The notes below the pieces were generated by a model. That model was not told where the DNA came from. It searched no databases and saw nothing but the letters and a program-made list of their open reading frames with translations. A stretch of DNA of 64,000 bases from Flavobacterium sp. Root935 (lineage in GTDB: Bacteria > Bacteroidota > Bacteroidia > Flavobacteriales > Flavobacteriaceae): contig NZ_LMJL01000010.1 of NCBI RefSeq assembly GCF_001429295.1, positions 65,874 to 129,873 on the forward strand, given 5' to 3'. Below are positions 41,950 through 52,135 of the stretch, piece after piece. The first letter of the stretch is position 1; each line of letters opens with the position of its first letter. The translations under genes were made by a program, and so were the position numbers.

Positions 41950-44900
41950 TTTGTTTTTCTTCCTGATTTTGTATTTCTGGTTTTTCTTTTGCTTCTTTTT
42001 CTTTCTGTTTTTGCTTTTCTTTTCGAATTTTTTCTTCGCGGATCATTTCTTTTTCCTGCTCACTGCGATGAAACAACTCTCTAAACTTGTTGTAACTCAT
42101 TGTAATCACAAATGCAACTCCTGTTTCAACAACCTGACCTTCAACAGCAACTTGATATTGGTTTTTTCTGTAGGCACGAACCATATATCTTCCGTCTTTT
42201 GTTAATTGATAATCTAAAGCAACATCGCCGGCAATATTCGTACTTTCTTCATTGGCACGTTCCTGTCCTTCAACACCAAAACTGCTTCCAACGGTTACTT
42301 TCAATCGGTCATCCAACAATCTTTTTGAAACTTCAACATTCAGGTCGGTTCTATTCTGCATAGTTCCAGTCGTATAATCTTCCGTAGATTCTAAGTCAAA
42401 ATTTACTTCAAATCCCGTGATCAGTTCGCCTGCAAGATTGTTTAACTGCTGCGAAAGTATTTTACTTACACTTTGTCTGGCAAAAGATTCAGCACTTGCG
42501 CCGCCGCTTTCGCTCGAAAACGGATTTTCTCCAACAAATCTATTTAATAATAAAAGTGCAAAAACCTGCTTATTTAATTCTGCTGGATCTTGTTCCAGTT
42601 GTTTTAATCTTGTCTGCGTAAGTTCAACCACATCTGAAGCAACATTATAATTTCCTTCAGGAAGTGTAATTCCAAAAGAGATTTCTGGTTTCATCAGTTC
42701 ACCGTTCATTTTCAATAAAGTCTGAAAAGGAAGTTTTTGTTTGTATGTATTTTGCACCGTTTGAGGTTCGCTTTTTAACTGATTCCCTAATAAATCAATC
42801 GGCGCTGCATCTACTTTATAAATGGCGGTTATATTTAAGTTGGCTAATGTCGGTTCGCCATTCCATGTGATGTAACTTCCTTTCTGAATATCAAATTTTC
42901 TTCTGATGCCGTTGAAATTCATTTCGTAAGCTCCATCAGAAAACTCATATTTACCAGTCAGAGTTGTTTTACCCGATTGATCGATTCCGCCGACTAATTC
43001 TGCTTCACCCTTTAATTTTAGATAATCACCATTTCCTTTATCAATCAGCAAAGTCAATTCTGCTTCTTTATCAATCGTAATGGCAACGTTTACATCCATT
43101 CCTTTTAGTTCCGATTGATCGAGTTTATTCTGCATGTCAACAGTTTGTTTCAGATACATATTATCTTCATCAACAAACTCTACAATTCCTTCTCGATCTG
43201 CAATTGAAGGATCTGACTGCGGCAATACAACCGTAAATTTGGTTTCTTTATTTATTTTAATCGTTCCGTCGACAACTGGACTATCCAAATTTCCTTTGAT
43301 ATTCAATTTGGTATCCAAAAACAAATCACCATAGAATAAATCATTATCTGCTGCTTTAGAGTTTATGGCTCTAAAATCATTTGCTTCTACCAGAAGATTA
43401 AAATTATACTTCACAAAATCAGCCGATTGAATAGTTCCGTTTACATACAATTCGTTGTCATTTTCATCAAAAAGAGAGAACTTATCAAATGAAATCGTTT
43501 CATTATTAAACGTGATTTTTTCTTGTCCAATTTTAAAGTACGAATTCAATTGTGTAACTCTAAAAGCTGCATCATTAAAATTTAATTCACCGTTAATTTT
43601 TGGAGCCGAAGTATTTCCTGTCAATTTAAAATTCCCAGAAAGAAAACCTTTCCCCTCTGTTATATTTCCCATGCTAAAACCTTGAACGCTTTTGATATTC
43701 AATTTATTAATTGCAACATCAAAGTCAAAATTCCCTGCATCCAGTTTATAATCTCCAGTTAATTTTACATCATTTCCTTCGTCGCTTAAAGCAACATTCG
43801 CAGCAAGCGTATTAGCGGTTTTATTATCTACTTTTATTTCTAAATCACCTACTTTTTCAGCTTTAAAAGTAAAATCATCAATTTTCAGATCTGATGTAAA
43901 AGTCGGATTGGTCATAACGTTTTCGACCAAAGCATTTCCGTTTATTAGACCCTGCATCAACAACTCATCTTTTTTAACCATGTTCATAATGGTTTCAATT
44001 TTGAAGTTTACAAAATCAACTTGAAGCGGTGCATTATTCTGAGTTCCCTGCGACTGAATTTTTAATTCATTACCAGAGTTATCTATATAGAATTTGTTGA
44101 TATAAAGTCTTTTATCTCCAAACTCAATCGAATTTTCGGGATCGACATTCCATTTATCATAATTTAAAACGAAGTTTTCTGCATCAATTTTAAAGATGTT
44201 TTTAGAATTTTCATGGTTAAGATTTCCAGCAATATAATATTGCTGTTTGTCTTTAACATCTTTCACTTCCAGCGCATACGTCAAAATGTTGTTTTCTACT
44301 TTTCCAGACAAACTAGTAAACGGAATTTTAAGAGAACCGCTTTCGATTGTGGCAACAGAAACCAAATATTCTAAAGCATTTTCTTTTGCTTCAATATTGA
44401 TTCTCCCGTCTGAAATAGTATTATCGGCATACACGATTCTCGGAATAGTTCCTTTTATGGCTAAAGAATCTGTTTGGTTATTATAATTTCCATTTATGGT
44501 AAAAGGCTCTAATCCAGTTAATTTTGGCAATAATTTAAAAAGAACAGGATCATTATCTACTTTTAATTTGAACGCCAATCGCTGTTCGTCAGATTCTGCG
44601 TTGACTTTCGGATTTTGAAGGTCAATATATTTAGACAATGATTTTTGAATTGAATTTGATAAAGTGGTCAGCTTATATTTTCCTACTACTTCGGCTTTTA
44701 AAAATTGTGACGAAATTTTAATCGAATTACTGTCTTTATCTGCAAAAGCAAGAACGCGGATCGAATCTAAAACAATTGGTTCGGCATCCTGCAAAATCTG
44801 AATGTTCGAAAGAAAAACTTTTCCGTTTAAGAAATCAGGATTGCTGTTTGCGATATCTGCATCGACATTTCCGCGAAGCTTCATTGGCCCGGCATGCAGA

Positions 44901-47032
44901 TTCAGTTTTTCTAGATCGGCTATATCTAGATTTAGTTTTAATTTTATGCTTGGATATTTGTCTTTTGTATCACCTGAAGCTGTTAAATCAAAATTCAGAT
45001 TTGGATCTTTCATTCCAGATTTTACAGCAAAAGAACCATTTTCGATATTTCCTTTTAGAGCTAAATCTTTGTATGTGTAGCGATTAAAAACAGCTTTTTG
45101 CACCAGACCATCAATTGCCGCATTTGCCGTTTTTGGGTCTAAACCATTTCCTTTTACTTTCGCTTTAAGCGTAATTTTTCCAATCGAATCGTTTTTAATT
45201 AATCGGCCAACATTAAAATCCAGTAAATAAACCGTTGCATCGTATTTCTCTCTTTTTTTAATACGCTGATCAAATAAAGCATCAACTTTGGCATTTCCGA
45301 AACTGCTTTTTAAGGCTAGATTAGTTTTAAAGTTTTGAACCGATCCTTTAAATTTTCCCTGTAGATTTAGTTGAGAAGGCAATTGAATGTTTTTTGGAAT
45401 TGTCCCAGCCGGCACAAACATATTAATGTCTTTTGCGGTGCTCGAAATGTTTTTAATATTCAAGTCGTAATAAGCTTTTTGCGCATCCGGCAGTCCGGCG
45501 ATTTTCCCCGAAAGGGAAACTTTTGTAGAACCTATTCCTCTCATTTCGAATTTCGAAATATTCAGATCTTTTACTTTTCCATTTACTCGGCTGTCCACAT
45601 ACAAAATTGCATTTGGATTACTCTTAAACGGATTTGTTTTTTGTAAATCTGGAACAAACAATAAAATGTCTTTGAAACCAATTTTTGATTGTTTCAAATT
45701 AGCATCAACAGACAAATTTCCTAAATCTTTTTGAATAGATTCCAGCGATTTGTATGCTGCTTTAATTTTATCCTGCACAAGGGTTTGCGGCGTTTTCAAA
45801 TACAAATTATTCAAATACGCATTTTTTGGTCCGTAGAAGAAATCCGTTTTTAAAGCCTGGATTTGTAAACCGCTTTTTTCGTTTACGGTAAGTGTGTTTA
45901 TGTTTCCAGAAATTGTATCGTTTGCATAATATAATTTCTCTGCTTTAAAATTGAATTTACTCAAATCTAAATGACTGTAATCTAAACCTTTTGTTTTGGG
46001 TTTTGACTGCATATCATCAAATTTAAACGCTATATTTTCTAGATTGGCATCATTCAGCTTAACTTTCCAGCCTGCTTGTTTGATAGAAGTTGAATCTAAA
46101 TCTGGCGCTTGAATTTGTTTGTCTTTTGCGCCTAATCTTAAATTTCCGCTTAGGTTTTTTACTTCAAAAGTGTCAAAATCTAAAAGCTGCTTATTGAGGT
46201 CAATTTCGTTTACAGCCAAATTTAAATTCCCTAAACGAATCCCCGAATTTAATTTTGAATCTTTATTGTCGTATAAAATATCAATTTTAGCTAAAGTGAT
46301 TTTATCTAGTGCAAGTTTGAAATCTGGTCGTTTTGAAATGGTATCGACAGTCTTAACTGAAACTTCAGCAATTCTTTCCACAACATCTTGATCTAAAACT
46401 ACTTTTAAGCCATTTAAATTGATATTCGGAATATTAAAATCCATTTTATCAAGGTCAAATTTCTTGAATTTGGTATCAAAATGGGTCAGATTTACATGAA
46501 TATCATTTTTAGAAAAATCATCTTTAAAATTGAATTTTACTTGATCGAGATTTACTTTTACTACAGAAATTTTGAAAGGTTTGGCATCTGGATCTTCAAC
46601 TTTTGGTTCTTTAGATTCAAACGCTTTTATAATATAATCGAAATTAAAAACCCCATCTTTATTTCTTGAAATATTAGCTTTTACATTTTCAAGTGAAACT
46701 GAATTGATTTCAAGTTCGCTGCTTACGAGTTTAAAAAGATCAACATCAACCTCTAATCGTTTACCAGCCAGTAACGTATCTTTTTTCTGGTCTTCAAAAT
46801 AAAAACCTTCCAGCACTACATCTTTTGGAAATTTAATGGAAATATGATCTAAGGAAACCTTGGTTTTAATCTTATTATGAAGATAAGTAATCGCTTTATC
46901 CTTAACGAAATTCTGAACCGACGGAACTTGAATTAATATGATAAGAAGAAGTAAAAGTGCCACTATAGAAACCACGCACCATAACAGTACACGAAGTGTT
47001 TTTTTTAAATAATGAATGGGTTTCTTATTCAT
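41924..47032 (-). CDS. tamB: Translocation and assembly module TamB (DUF490)
   Basis: 1702 residues. One N-terminal membrane anchor (LLWCVVSIVALLLLLIILIQV) then a very long beta-rich periplasmic body of repeated 25-40-residue strands (AsmA-like/beta-taco), such as LKIQSQGTQNNAPLQVDFVN and DNELYVNGTIQSADFVKYNF. The C-terminal ~400 residues form the conserved TamB domain (GEAELVGGIDQSGKTTLTGKYEFSDGAYEMNFNGIRRKFDI...). It ends in a Lys/Glu-rich tail of ~45 residues. TamB spans the periplasm and partners TamA/TamL in outer-membrane biogenesis and lipid transfer. It is transcribed before tamL. Confidence 0.95.
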   Translation of the reverse strand: MNKKPIHYLKKTLRVLLWCVVSIVALLLLLIILIQVPSVQNFVKDKAITYLHNKIKTKVSLDHISIKFPKDVVLEGFYFEDQKKDTLLAGKRLEVDVDLFKLVSSELEINSVSLENVKANISRNKDGVFNFDYIIKAFESKEPKVEDPDAKPFKISVVKVNLDQVKFNFKDDFSKNDIHVNLTHFDTKFKKFDLDKMDFNIPNINLNGLKVVLDQDVVERIAEVSVKTVDTISKRPDFKLALDKITLAKIDILYDNKDSKLNSGIRLGNLNLAVNEIDLNKQLLDFDTFEVKNLSGNLRLGAKDKQIQAPDLDSTSIKQAGWKVKLNDANLENIAFKFDDMQSKPKTKGLDYSHLDLSKFNFKAEKLYYANDTISGNINTLTVNEKSGLQIQALKTDFFYGPKNAYLNNLYLKTPQTLVQDKIKAAYKSLESIQKDLGNLSVDANLKQSKIGFKDILLFVPDLQKTNPFKSNPNAILYVDSRVNGKVKDLNISKFEMRGIGSTKVSLSGKIAGLPDAQKAYYDLNIKNISSTAKDINMFVPAGTIPKNIQLPSQLNLQGKFKGSVQNFKTNLALKSSFGNAKVDALFDQRIKKREKYDATVYLLDFNVGRLIKNDSIGKITLKAKVKGNGLDPKTANAAIDGLVQKAVFNRYTYKDLALKGNIENGSFAVKSGMKDPNLNFDLTASGDTKDKYPSIKLKLNLDIADLEKLNLHAGPMKLRGNVDADIANSNPDFLNGKVFLSNIQILQDAEPIVLDSIRVLAFADKDSNSIKISSQFLKAEVVGKYKLTTLSNSIQKSLSKYIDLQNPKVNAESDEQRLAFKLKVDNDPVLFKLLPKLTGLEPFTINGNYNNQTDSLAIKGTIPRIVYADNTISDGRINIEAKENALEYLVSVATIESGSLKIPFTSLSGKVENNILTYALEVKDVKDKQQYYIAGNLNHENSKNIFKIDAENFVLNYDKWNVDPENSIEFGDKRLYINKFYIDNSGNELKIQSQGTQNNAPLQVDFVNFKIETIMNMVKKDELLMQGLINGNALVENVMTNPTFTSDLKIDDFTFKAEKVGDLEIKVDNKTANTLAANVALSDEGNDVKLTGDYKLDAGNFDFDVAINKLNIKSVQGFSMGNITEGKGFLSGNFKLTGNTSAPKINGELNFNDAAFRVTQLNSYFKIGQEKITFNNETISFDKFSLFDENDNELYVNGTIQSADFVKYNFNLLVEANDFRAINSKAADNDLFYGDLFLDTKLNIKGNLDSPVVDGTIKINKETKFTVVLPQSDPSIADREGIVEFVDEDNMYLKQTVDMQNKLDQSELKGMDVNVAITIDKEAELTLLIDKGNGDYLKLKGEAELVGGIDQSGKTTLTGKYEFSDGAYEMNFNGIRRKFDIQKGSYITWNGEPTLANLNITAIYKVDAAPIDLLGNQLKSEPQTVQNTYKQKLPFQTLLKMNGELMKPEISFGITLPEGNYNVASDVVELTQTRLKQLEQDPAELNKQVFALLLLNRFVGENPFSSESGGASAESFARQSVSKILSQQLNNLAGELITGFEVNFDLESTEDYTTGTMQNRTDLNVEVSKRLLDDRLKVTVGSSFGVEGQERANEESTNIAGDVALDYQLTKDGRYMVRAYRKNQYQVAVEGQVVETGVAFVITMSYNKFRELFHRSEQEKEMIREEKIRKEKQKQKEKEAKEKPEIQNQEEKQIEGNEQKT

Positions 47033-47197
47033 ACGTCAATAAAATACATGATTAAATTGCTTCTGAAAAAAGCATAATTAGACATTTTACAAAAATGTAA
47101 AATTTAAACTTTAACAATTTACACAATTATCAGGAATTATTCTAAAATTTTACTGTTAAAAAGCTGTCATTGGTTACAACCAAAGGCTTTTTATAAT

Positions 47198-48157
47198 TTA
47201 AAATTTTATATGAGGCAGTTTATCTCCTATTGCAATTATTTTTTGATTCAGTTTTTGCAAGAATTTTTGATGCTGTTCAGATTCTGGGTTAAAGCTTCTG
47301 TGACGTAGGCTTTTTTGAATTTCATCTACTTCCTGCATTAGCGCAAAACTCTCTTGCGAAATATAATTTTCGCTGAAAAGCTTCCAGATATAATCTATAG
47401 CTATTTGATTAGGATGAAGCATATCTTCTGAATAAAAACGATAATCGCGAAGTTCATCCATCATTATTTCGTAAGACGGGAAATAATGATGAATTGTCAA
47501 TTGTGAATTGTCAATTTTTAAAACGTTGTGAAGCGCTGTAAATAAATGTGATTTACTTAACTGGTTTTCTACGAAACCGTCTTTTGTATGACGAACTGGA
47601 GAAATCGTAAAAATGAAATTTATCTCTGGATTTACAGTATGAATTAACTCAATTGTACTTTGAATACTTTTTTGAATTACATCAACAGATAATAGTTCTT
47701 TTGAAAATTGCTTTTGAGGAACTTTATGACAATTAGCAACTACTTCTTCACTTTCTACATTTCTGTAAATCCAAGAAGTTCCAAAAGTTATAATAATGTG
47801 CGTCGCTTCTTTTAGCTGTTTGTACGTTTCTGTAACCGCTTTATTTAGGCTTTCAAGAAGTTCTTGTCTATCAGCATTACTTAAATCAGAATGAACATCA
47901 AAACTATGCCAGCGTTCGTTATGAAAGAAAACATCTTTTTCTCCGAAAAGTTCCTGATGGCAAACTTTTTTAAATAGTTTCTCAATTGAAACAGGATTAA
48001 ATATAATTCCAAAAGGATTTGTTTCATTTTGAAATTTGAAGTAATCGAATTTCTCCGCCATATTTTCTGCAAAACAAGAACCAATAGAAAGTAATTTCGA
48101 ATTATAATCGATTGGTTGATTACTTTTTAAAATTGGAATTTGGGTTCTGAATTGCAT
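47198..48157 (-). CDS. GSCFA-domain protein
   Basis: 319 residues from MQFRTQIPILKSNQPIDYNS; an in-frame ATG at 48214 lies upstream of a terminator hairpin (48200-48229) and is rejected. SIGSCFAENMAEKF is the domain's namesake GSCFA motif, followed by FNPVSI, IITFGTSWIYRN, FIFTISPVRHTKDGFVENQLSKSHL, YFPSYEIMMDELRDYRFYSEDMLHPN and a helical C-terminus. The pattern resembles SGNH-type hydrolases, with Ser in GSC and a DxxH-like D-MLHPN; the actual activity is unknown. Soluble and cytoplasmic in appearance. Upstream of tamB by 165 bases, with no tight linkage. Confidence 0.88.
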   Translation of the reverse strand: MQFRTQIPILKSNQPIDYNSKLLSIGSCFAENMAEKFDYFKFQNETNPFGIIFNPVSIEKLFKKVCHQELFGEKDVFFHNERWHSFDVHSDLSNADRQELLESLNKAVTETYKQLKEATHIIITFGTSWIYRNVESEEVVANCHKVPQKQFSKELLSVDVIQKSIQSTIELIHTVNPEINFIFTISPVRHTKDGFVENQLSKSHLFTALHNVLKIDNSQLTIHHYFPSYEIMMDELRDYRFYSEDMLHPNQIAIDYIWKLFSENYISQESFALMQEVDEIQKSLRHRSFNPESEQHQKFLQKLNQKIIAIGDKLPHIKF

Positions 48158-48199
48158 GGAAGTTCTTTTGTGTAAATTTCGATTATTTTTTAGAAATAA

Positions 48200-48229
48200 A
48201 AAAGCCAGATGCAATTTGCTCTGGCTTTT
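48200..48229 (-). terminator. Terminator of the YD-repeat-like lipoprotein gene 1
   Basis: AAAAGCCAGA / TCTGGCTTTT hairpin 15 bases past the stop of the gene at 48245-49030, continuing in T on the minus strand. Confidence 0.75.
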
Positions 48230-48244
48230 ATAAAATAAACTTAT

Positions 48245-49030
48245 TTAATAAGTGTATTCAATTACTTTTAGAACTGTCCCATGGGAGTCGTATATGATCT
48301 TTTTGATTGGAAATCCTTTAGCATCATAATCATAGTCATTTGTAGATATCATAAAATTAGATGCTATATTATTAGTTACATTGAATGTCGTTTGTTTTAC
48401 AACATTATTTGCCGAAAGGATATTTGGCTGAAAAGATATATCTTGTCTATACAACAAATTAAAACCTTCTACATTTTTAAAAGGATTACTATTAGTATCA
48501 TAATCATAACTGTTTGTAGAAACAGAATCACCATAAGTCGAAACGATTTGATCTAAATTTCCATTTGAAAAAGTAAGTGTTTCAAAACCTTCGCTTTTTG
48601 TTTTAACTCCAGTTTTTTGATTTACATTATAAAATTCCACCTTAACTGTTCCGTCATTATTATCTGTGTAAACCTCTTCAGAAGAATAACTATTAGGTAC
48701 TACAGTAGATATCGTCGCTAATTTGCCATTTAAATAACTATATGAGATTTGCTTTTGAATAGTATTTGAAGCATTTGAAATAACTTGTTTTACTATTAAG
48801 TTTCCGCTATAAGTATATTCTGTTTTTCCACGCTCATTTGTAATACTAACAATCTTATTTCCATCATAGACAATTTTATTTGTTAAATTTTCAGAAGAAT
48901 AATTTGGATCACTAAGTTTAATAGTTTTAGGCAAAACTACAGTTTCCGCTTTTGGAGTAACAATTTCATCTCGATTACAAGCTAATAGTGTCAAAGCTAA
49001 AGCACTAAAAAGGCATACAATTTTTTTCAT
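48245..49030 (-). CDS. YD-repeat-like lipoprotein, paralogue 1
   Basis: 261 residues; lipoprotein signal MKKIVCLFSALALTLLAC (Cys18). The mature chain is built of short beta repeats with YxY and GNKIVSI motifs (KIVYDGNKIVSITNERGKTE, EYTYSGNLIV, ISYSYLNGKLATI, EVYTDNNDGTVKV, DYDTNSNPFKNVEGFNLLY, NDYDYDAKGFPIKKI). They resemble YD/RHS-type repeats at a distance. The periplasmic or surface beta-repeat lipoprotein has no known function. Two paralogues follow at 49268-50005 and 52136-52888, around a divergently transcribed ABC exporter. Confidence 0.8.
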   Translation of the reverse strand: MKKIVCLFSALALTLLACNRDEIVTPKAETVVLPKTIKLSDPNYSSENLTNKIVYDGNKIVSITNERGKTEYTYSGNLIVKQVISNASNTIQKQISYSYLNGKLATISTVVPNSYSSEEVYTDNNDGTVKVEFYNVNQKTGVKTKSEGFETLTFSNGNLDQIVSTYGDSVSTNSYDYDTNSNPFKNVEGFNLLYRQDISFQPNILSANNVVKQTTFNVTNNIASNFMISTNDYDYDAKGFPIKKIIYDSHGTVLKVIEYTY

Positions 49031-49217
49031 TTTTGTAAATTAAAAGGTTAAATAATTATACCAAAAGTATATTCCTCCAAATGAATTATATACCTCTAAA
49101 GGTTTTATCAATAACAGAAAACGACAAAATTGTAATTTTAAACTTAGATTATATTTTTAAGATCTAGAACTAAATTTTTACTATTTCCTGACCTTTATGT
49201 TTATCCCAAAAATTAAA

Positions 49218-49243
49218 AAGCCAGAAGTTACTACTTCTGGCTT
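49218..49243 (-). terminator. Terminator of lipoprotein paralogue 2
   Basis: AAGCCAGAAGT / ACTTCTGGCTT hairpin with loop TACT, T-rich on the minus-strand side, between paralogues 1 and 2. Confidence 0.8.
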
Positions 49244-49267
49244 ATAAGCTAAATTGATTATCTCTAA

Positions 49268-50005
49268 TTAGTAGAAATATTGAGTTGAATAAGAAATTCC
49301 ATCAATCTTATCATTACTCTTTTCAGGGTAGCCTGAAGTATTGTAAGTGTAAGTATAAGTACCTGTAATTACGCCATCCGTAGTTTCAGAAACTTCATTA
49401 TGTGCAATACCAGTTCCTTCACCATCCACAAATGCAATTTTATTGAAGCCTAAAATATTTTTAGCTGGATTATTTTTATCATCATAGGTGTATTTTCTAT
49501 CAGGTTGATTTCCTGTAATTGAAATAATTTCAGCAACTTCACCATTTACAAACTTAATTGTTGATGTTCCGCCAACACTAGTTTGGACTTCACTATCCCC
49601 TCCATAAGACTGAACAGAAATTGTACCATCTGCATTATAAGTATAAACTTCTTTATGTCCCCAATCCATATCAGGCTCAACTCTCACAAAAGTTGCTAAT
49701 TTATTATCAGAATTATAAGTGAATGTATTAACTTGTTCGATAGAACCATCAGAAAGTTTAAATTCAATTTTGGTAATTAAATCACCTGTGTAAGTGTAAT
49801 TCATAGAGCCAGTCTCATCAACAATACTCACAATTTTGTTACCATTGTATGTATAATTTACTGTGCTTTTACTTTCTCCATCTTGGCTTGTCAGAATTAC
49901 TTTTTTTAGCAAAACTGAATCAGAAGAACCAGAAGGTGAATCATCGCTTGAACAAGAAGTTAATGATAGAGTCAAAGCTCCAAAAAGAAGTAAAAATTTT
50001 TTCAT
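49268..50005 (-). CDS. YD-repeat-like lipoprotein, paralogue 2
   Basis: 245 residues from MKKFLLLFGALTLSLTSC (Cys18; the frame opens upstream to 50101 without signal features). Same repeat style as its neighbours: NYTYNGNKIVSIVDETGSMN, YTYTGDLITKIEFK, FTYNSDNKLATFVRV, EVYTYNADGTISV, KYTYDDKNNPAKNILGFNKI. The spacer SSDDSPSGSSDS follows the lipid-attached Cys. Function unknown. Its start is about 320 bases from the divergent ABC exporter gene; the gap includes an A+T-rich stretch and a -7 element for the exporter. Confidence 0.8.
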   Translation of the reverse strand: MKKFLLLFGALTLSLTSCSSDDSPSGSSDSVLLKKVILTSQDGESKSTVNYTYNGNKIVSIVDETGSMNYTYTGDLITKIEFKLSDGSIEQVNTFTYNSDNKLATFVRVEPDMDWGHKEVYTYNADGTISVQSYGGDSEVQTSVGGTSTIKFVNGEVAEIISITGNQPDRKYTYDDKNNPAKNILGFNKIAFVDGEGTGIAHNEVSETTDGVITGTYTYTYNTSGYPEKSNDKIDGISYSTQYFY

Positions 50006-50327
50006 AGTTTTTTTGATTAAATTTGTTATTGGTGCAAACGTAATACAACATAAAACTAAAACCTTACGGGATTCCGCATTCAGATAAATAATATAATTCA
50101 AACATTATTTAATACACTAATAGCAAGCGATCTAAGAATAATCAACTTAAAAATAAAATTTAATCATAAAGAAAAAAAGGTGTAAATACTTAGCTTTTTT
50201 CCTGCATTTTTAAACATAGAGGCTAAAAATGGGGTTTAAAAAAAATTTACATTTTTAATAACAGAAATCAACTATACATCCCCAAACAATTCCTTATTTT
50301 TGCATCTTCCACTTTTTAAAATCTTAT
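50006..50327. other. Divergent gap, lipoprotein paralogue 2 / ABC exporter
   Basis: 322 bases without a supported gene. TATTTTTG at 50295-50302 is a -7 element on the plus strand, 26 bases before the exporter ATG; no -33 TTG at proper distance. The remainder is A+T-rich filler. Confidence 0.45.
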
Positions 50328-52073
50328 ATGAAATTATTATATACTTACATCATCAAACATAAAATGCTTTTATTTTTTGCTTTGATCATGGCTTCTATCA
50401 ACATTTGTTTCAGTTTATCAGACTCAATAATTACAGGAAAACTAATGCAGGACTGCGGAGTTGGTTTACACAAATACGCAGGAAATCCAACCGGTTTCAT
50501 CAAATCTTTATCTTTCTGGCTTGGTCTTTCGCTTGGAGCCGCTATGATTTCCAGAATTACCAAAAATTTTCAGGATTACTTTACTAATGTCGTGATCCAG
50601 AGAACTGGAGCTCAAATGTATACAGACGGAATTAAAAAATCTTTAGATCTTCCTTATGCTGAATTTGAAGATCAGCGAAGCGGTGAAACTTTGAGTAAAT
50701 TAACCAAAGTACGTTCTGATTCTGAAAAATTGATTACTCTTTCTATTTCATTGATCTTTCAGACTATAATAGGATTCATATTTGTAATCGTTTATGTTGC
50801 TCGAATTGACTTTAGAATTTCTATTATCTTTTTAATTACAGCTCCAATTATTGCTTTGGTAAGTTCTTATTTAGGTAAAAAAATTAAAATTGTTTCTAAA
50901 AAAATCGTTAATCAAACGAACGCTTTGGCAGGATCAACAACTGAAAGTTTAAGAAACATTGAATTGGTAAAAAGTCTTGGTTTGACTTATCAAGAAGAGA
51001 AACGTCTAAACTTAAACACTTTTAAAATTCTACAGTTAGAATTGGAGAAAATTCGATTTATTAGAAGTTTGAGTTTCATTCAAGGAACAACAGTTCACTT
51101 TTTAAGAACTTGTGTTGTTTTTACTTTGTATTATTTCTTATTTGGAGGAAAAATTATTGTTGGTGATTTACTAACAATGGTATTTTTTACTTTCTTCATT
51201 TTCGGTCCGCTTCAAGAACTTGGAAACTTCATTATTGCATTGAACGAAACCAAAGTTTCAATGGAAAATTTCAAAGTCTTATTAAGCGCTCCAAAAGAAT
51301 TCCGTCCAAAAACTCCAAAACATGTTGGTGCAATTCAATCCTTATTATTTTCGAATGTAAGCTTTCAGCATAAAACGGCCAAATTTAAAGCGGTTGAAAA
51401 TATCAATTTTGAAATCAAACAAGGGCAAACTGTAGCATTTGTGGGTCCGTCTGGTTCCGGAAAAACAACTTTGGTAAAATTATTAGTTGGATTATATACA
51501 CCTGCTGAAGGTCAAATTTTGTATAACGATATTGATTCAACCGATATTGATTTACTCGATCTAAGAAAACAGTTAGGTTTTGTAACTCAAGATGCCCAAT
51601 TATTCTCTGGAACAATTCGCGAGAATTTATTATTTGTTAAGCCAAACGCAACCGATGAAGATTTATATGATGCACTAAAAAGAGCAAGCTGTGACAAACT
51701 TTTGAGACGTGCCGAAGATGGTTTAAACACGACAATTGGAGAAGGCGGCATCAAAGTTTCGGGTGGAGAAAAACAACGTTTATCTATTGCCAGAGCTATT
51801 CTTAGAAATCCAAATCTATTAATTTTTGACGAAGCAACTTCTGCCTTGGATTCTATTACTGAAGAAGAAATTAACGCCACAATCAGAAATATATCTGACA
51901 AAAATAGAATTACTGTTTTAATCGCACACCGTTTATCTACTGTAATGCATGCTGATAGGATTTTTGTTTTGGAACAAGGTAAAATCATCGAGCAAGGTAA
52001 ACATGATGATTTAATTGTTGAAAAAGGATTGTATTATGCTATGTGGCGCCAGCAGATTGGAGAGCGTAAATAA
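50328..52073 (+). CDS. ABC exporter, fused membrane and ATPase domains
   Basis: 581 residues, half-transporter of the MsbA/lipid-drug exporter type, expected to work as a homodimer in the inner membrane. Residues 1-320 hold six membrane helices (ALIMASINICFSL, FIFVIVYVARIDF, IIFLITAPIIALVSSYLG and others). The ATPase domain has Walker A GPSGSGKTTLVKL (~370), Q-loop FVTQDAQLF, signature VSGGEKQRLSIARAIL, Walker B LLIFDEATSALD and the H-loop IAHRLSTV. Substrate unknown; lipids or peptides are typical. Flanked by paralogous lipoprotein genes on the other strand, and closed by a 16-bp terminator. Confidence 0.94.
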   Translation: MKLLYTYIIKHKMLLFFALIMASINICFSLSDSIITGKLMQDCGVGLHKYAGNPTGFIKSLSFWLGLSLGAAMISRITKNFQDYFTNVVIQRTGAQMYTDGIKKSLDLPYAEFEDQRSGETLSKLTKVRSDSEKLITLSISLIFQTIIGFIFVIVYVARIDFRISIIFLITAPIIALVSSYLGKKIKIVSKKIVNQTNALAGSTTESLRNIELVKSLGLTYQEEKRLNLNTFKILQLELEKIRFIRSLSFIQGTTVHFLRTCVVFTLYYFLFGGKIIVGDLLTMVFFTFFIFGPLQELGNFIIALNETKVSMENFKVLLSAPKEFRPKTPKHVGAIQSLLFSNVSFQHKTAKFKAVENINFEIKQGQTVAFVGPSGSGKTTLVKLLVGLYTPAEGQILYNDIDSTDIDLLDLRKQLGFVTQDAQLFSGTIRENLLFVKPNATDEDLYDALKRASCDKLLRRAEDGLNTTIGEGGIKVSGGEKQRLSIARAILRNPNLLIFDEATSALDSITEEEINATIRNISDKNRITVLIAHRLSTVMHADRIFVLEQGKIIEQGKHDDLIVEKGLYYAMWRQQIGERK

Positions 52074-52076
52074 TAG

Positions 52077-52109
52077 AAAAAACCGTTACAAATTTGTAAC
52101 GGTTTTTTT
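52077..52109. terminator. Terminator after the ABC exporter
   Basis: Near-perfect palindrome AAAACCGTTACAAATT / TTGTAACGGTTTTTTT-type hairpin, 16-bp stem, directly after the exporter stop and 27 bases before the converging paralogue-3 stop. Confidence 0.9.
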
Positions 52110-52135
52110 AAAATAATATGATTTTTTTCTTTGTG

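Noticed and set aside
41951..42205. Very hydrophobic plus-strand frame opposite the tamB tail
   Set aside because: It is the antisense of Lys/Glu-rich codons in the TamB C-terminus; no promoter or ribosome site.
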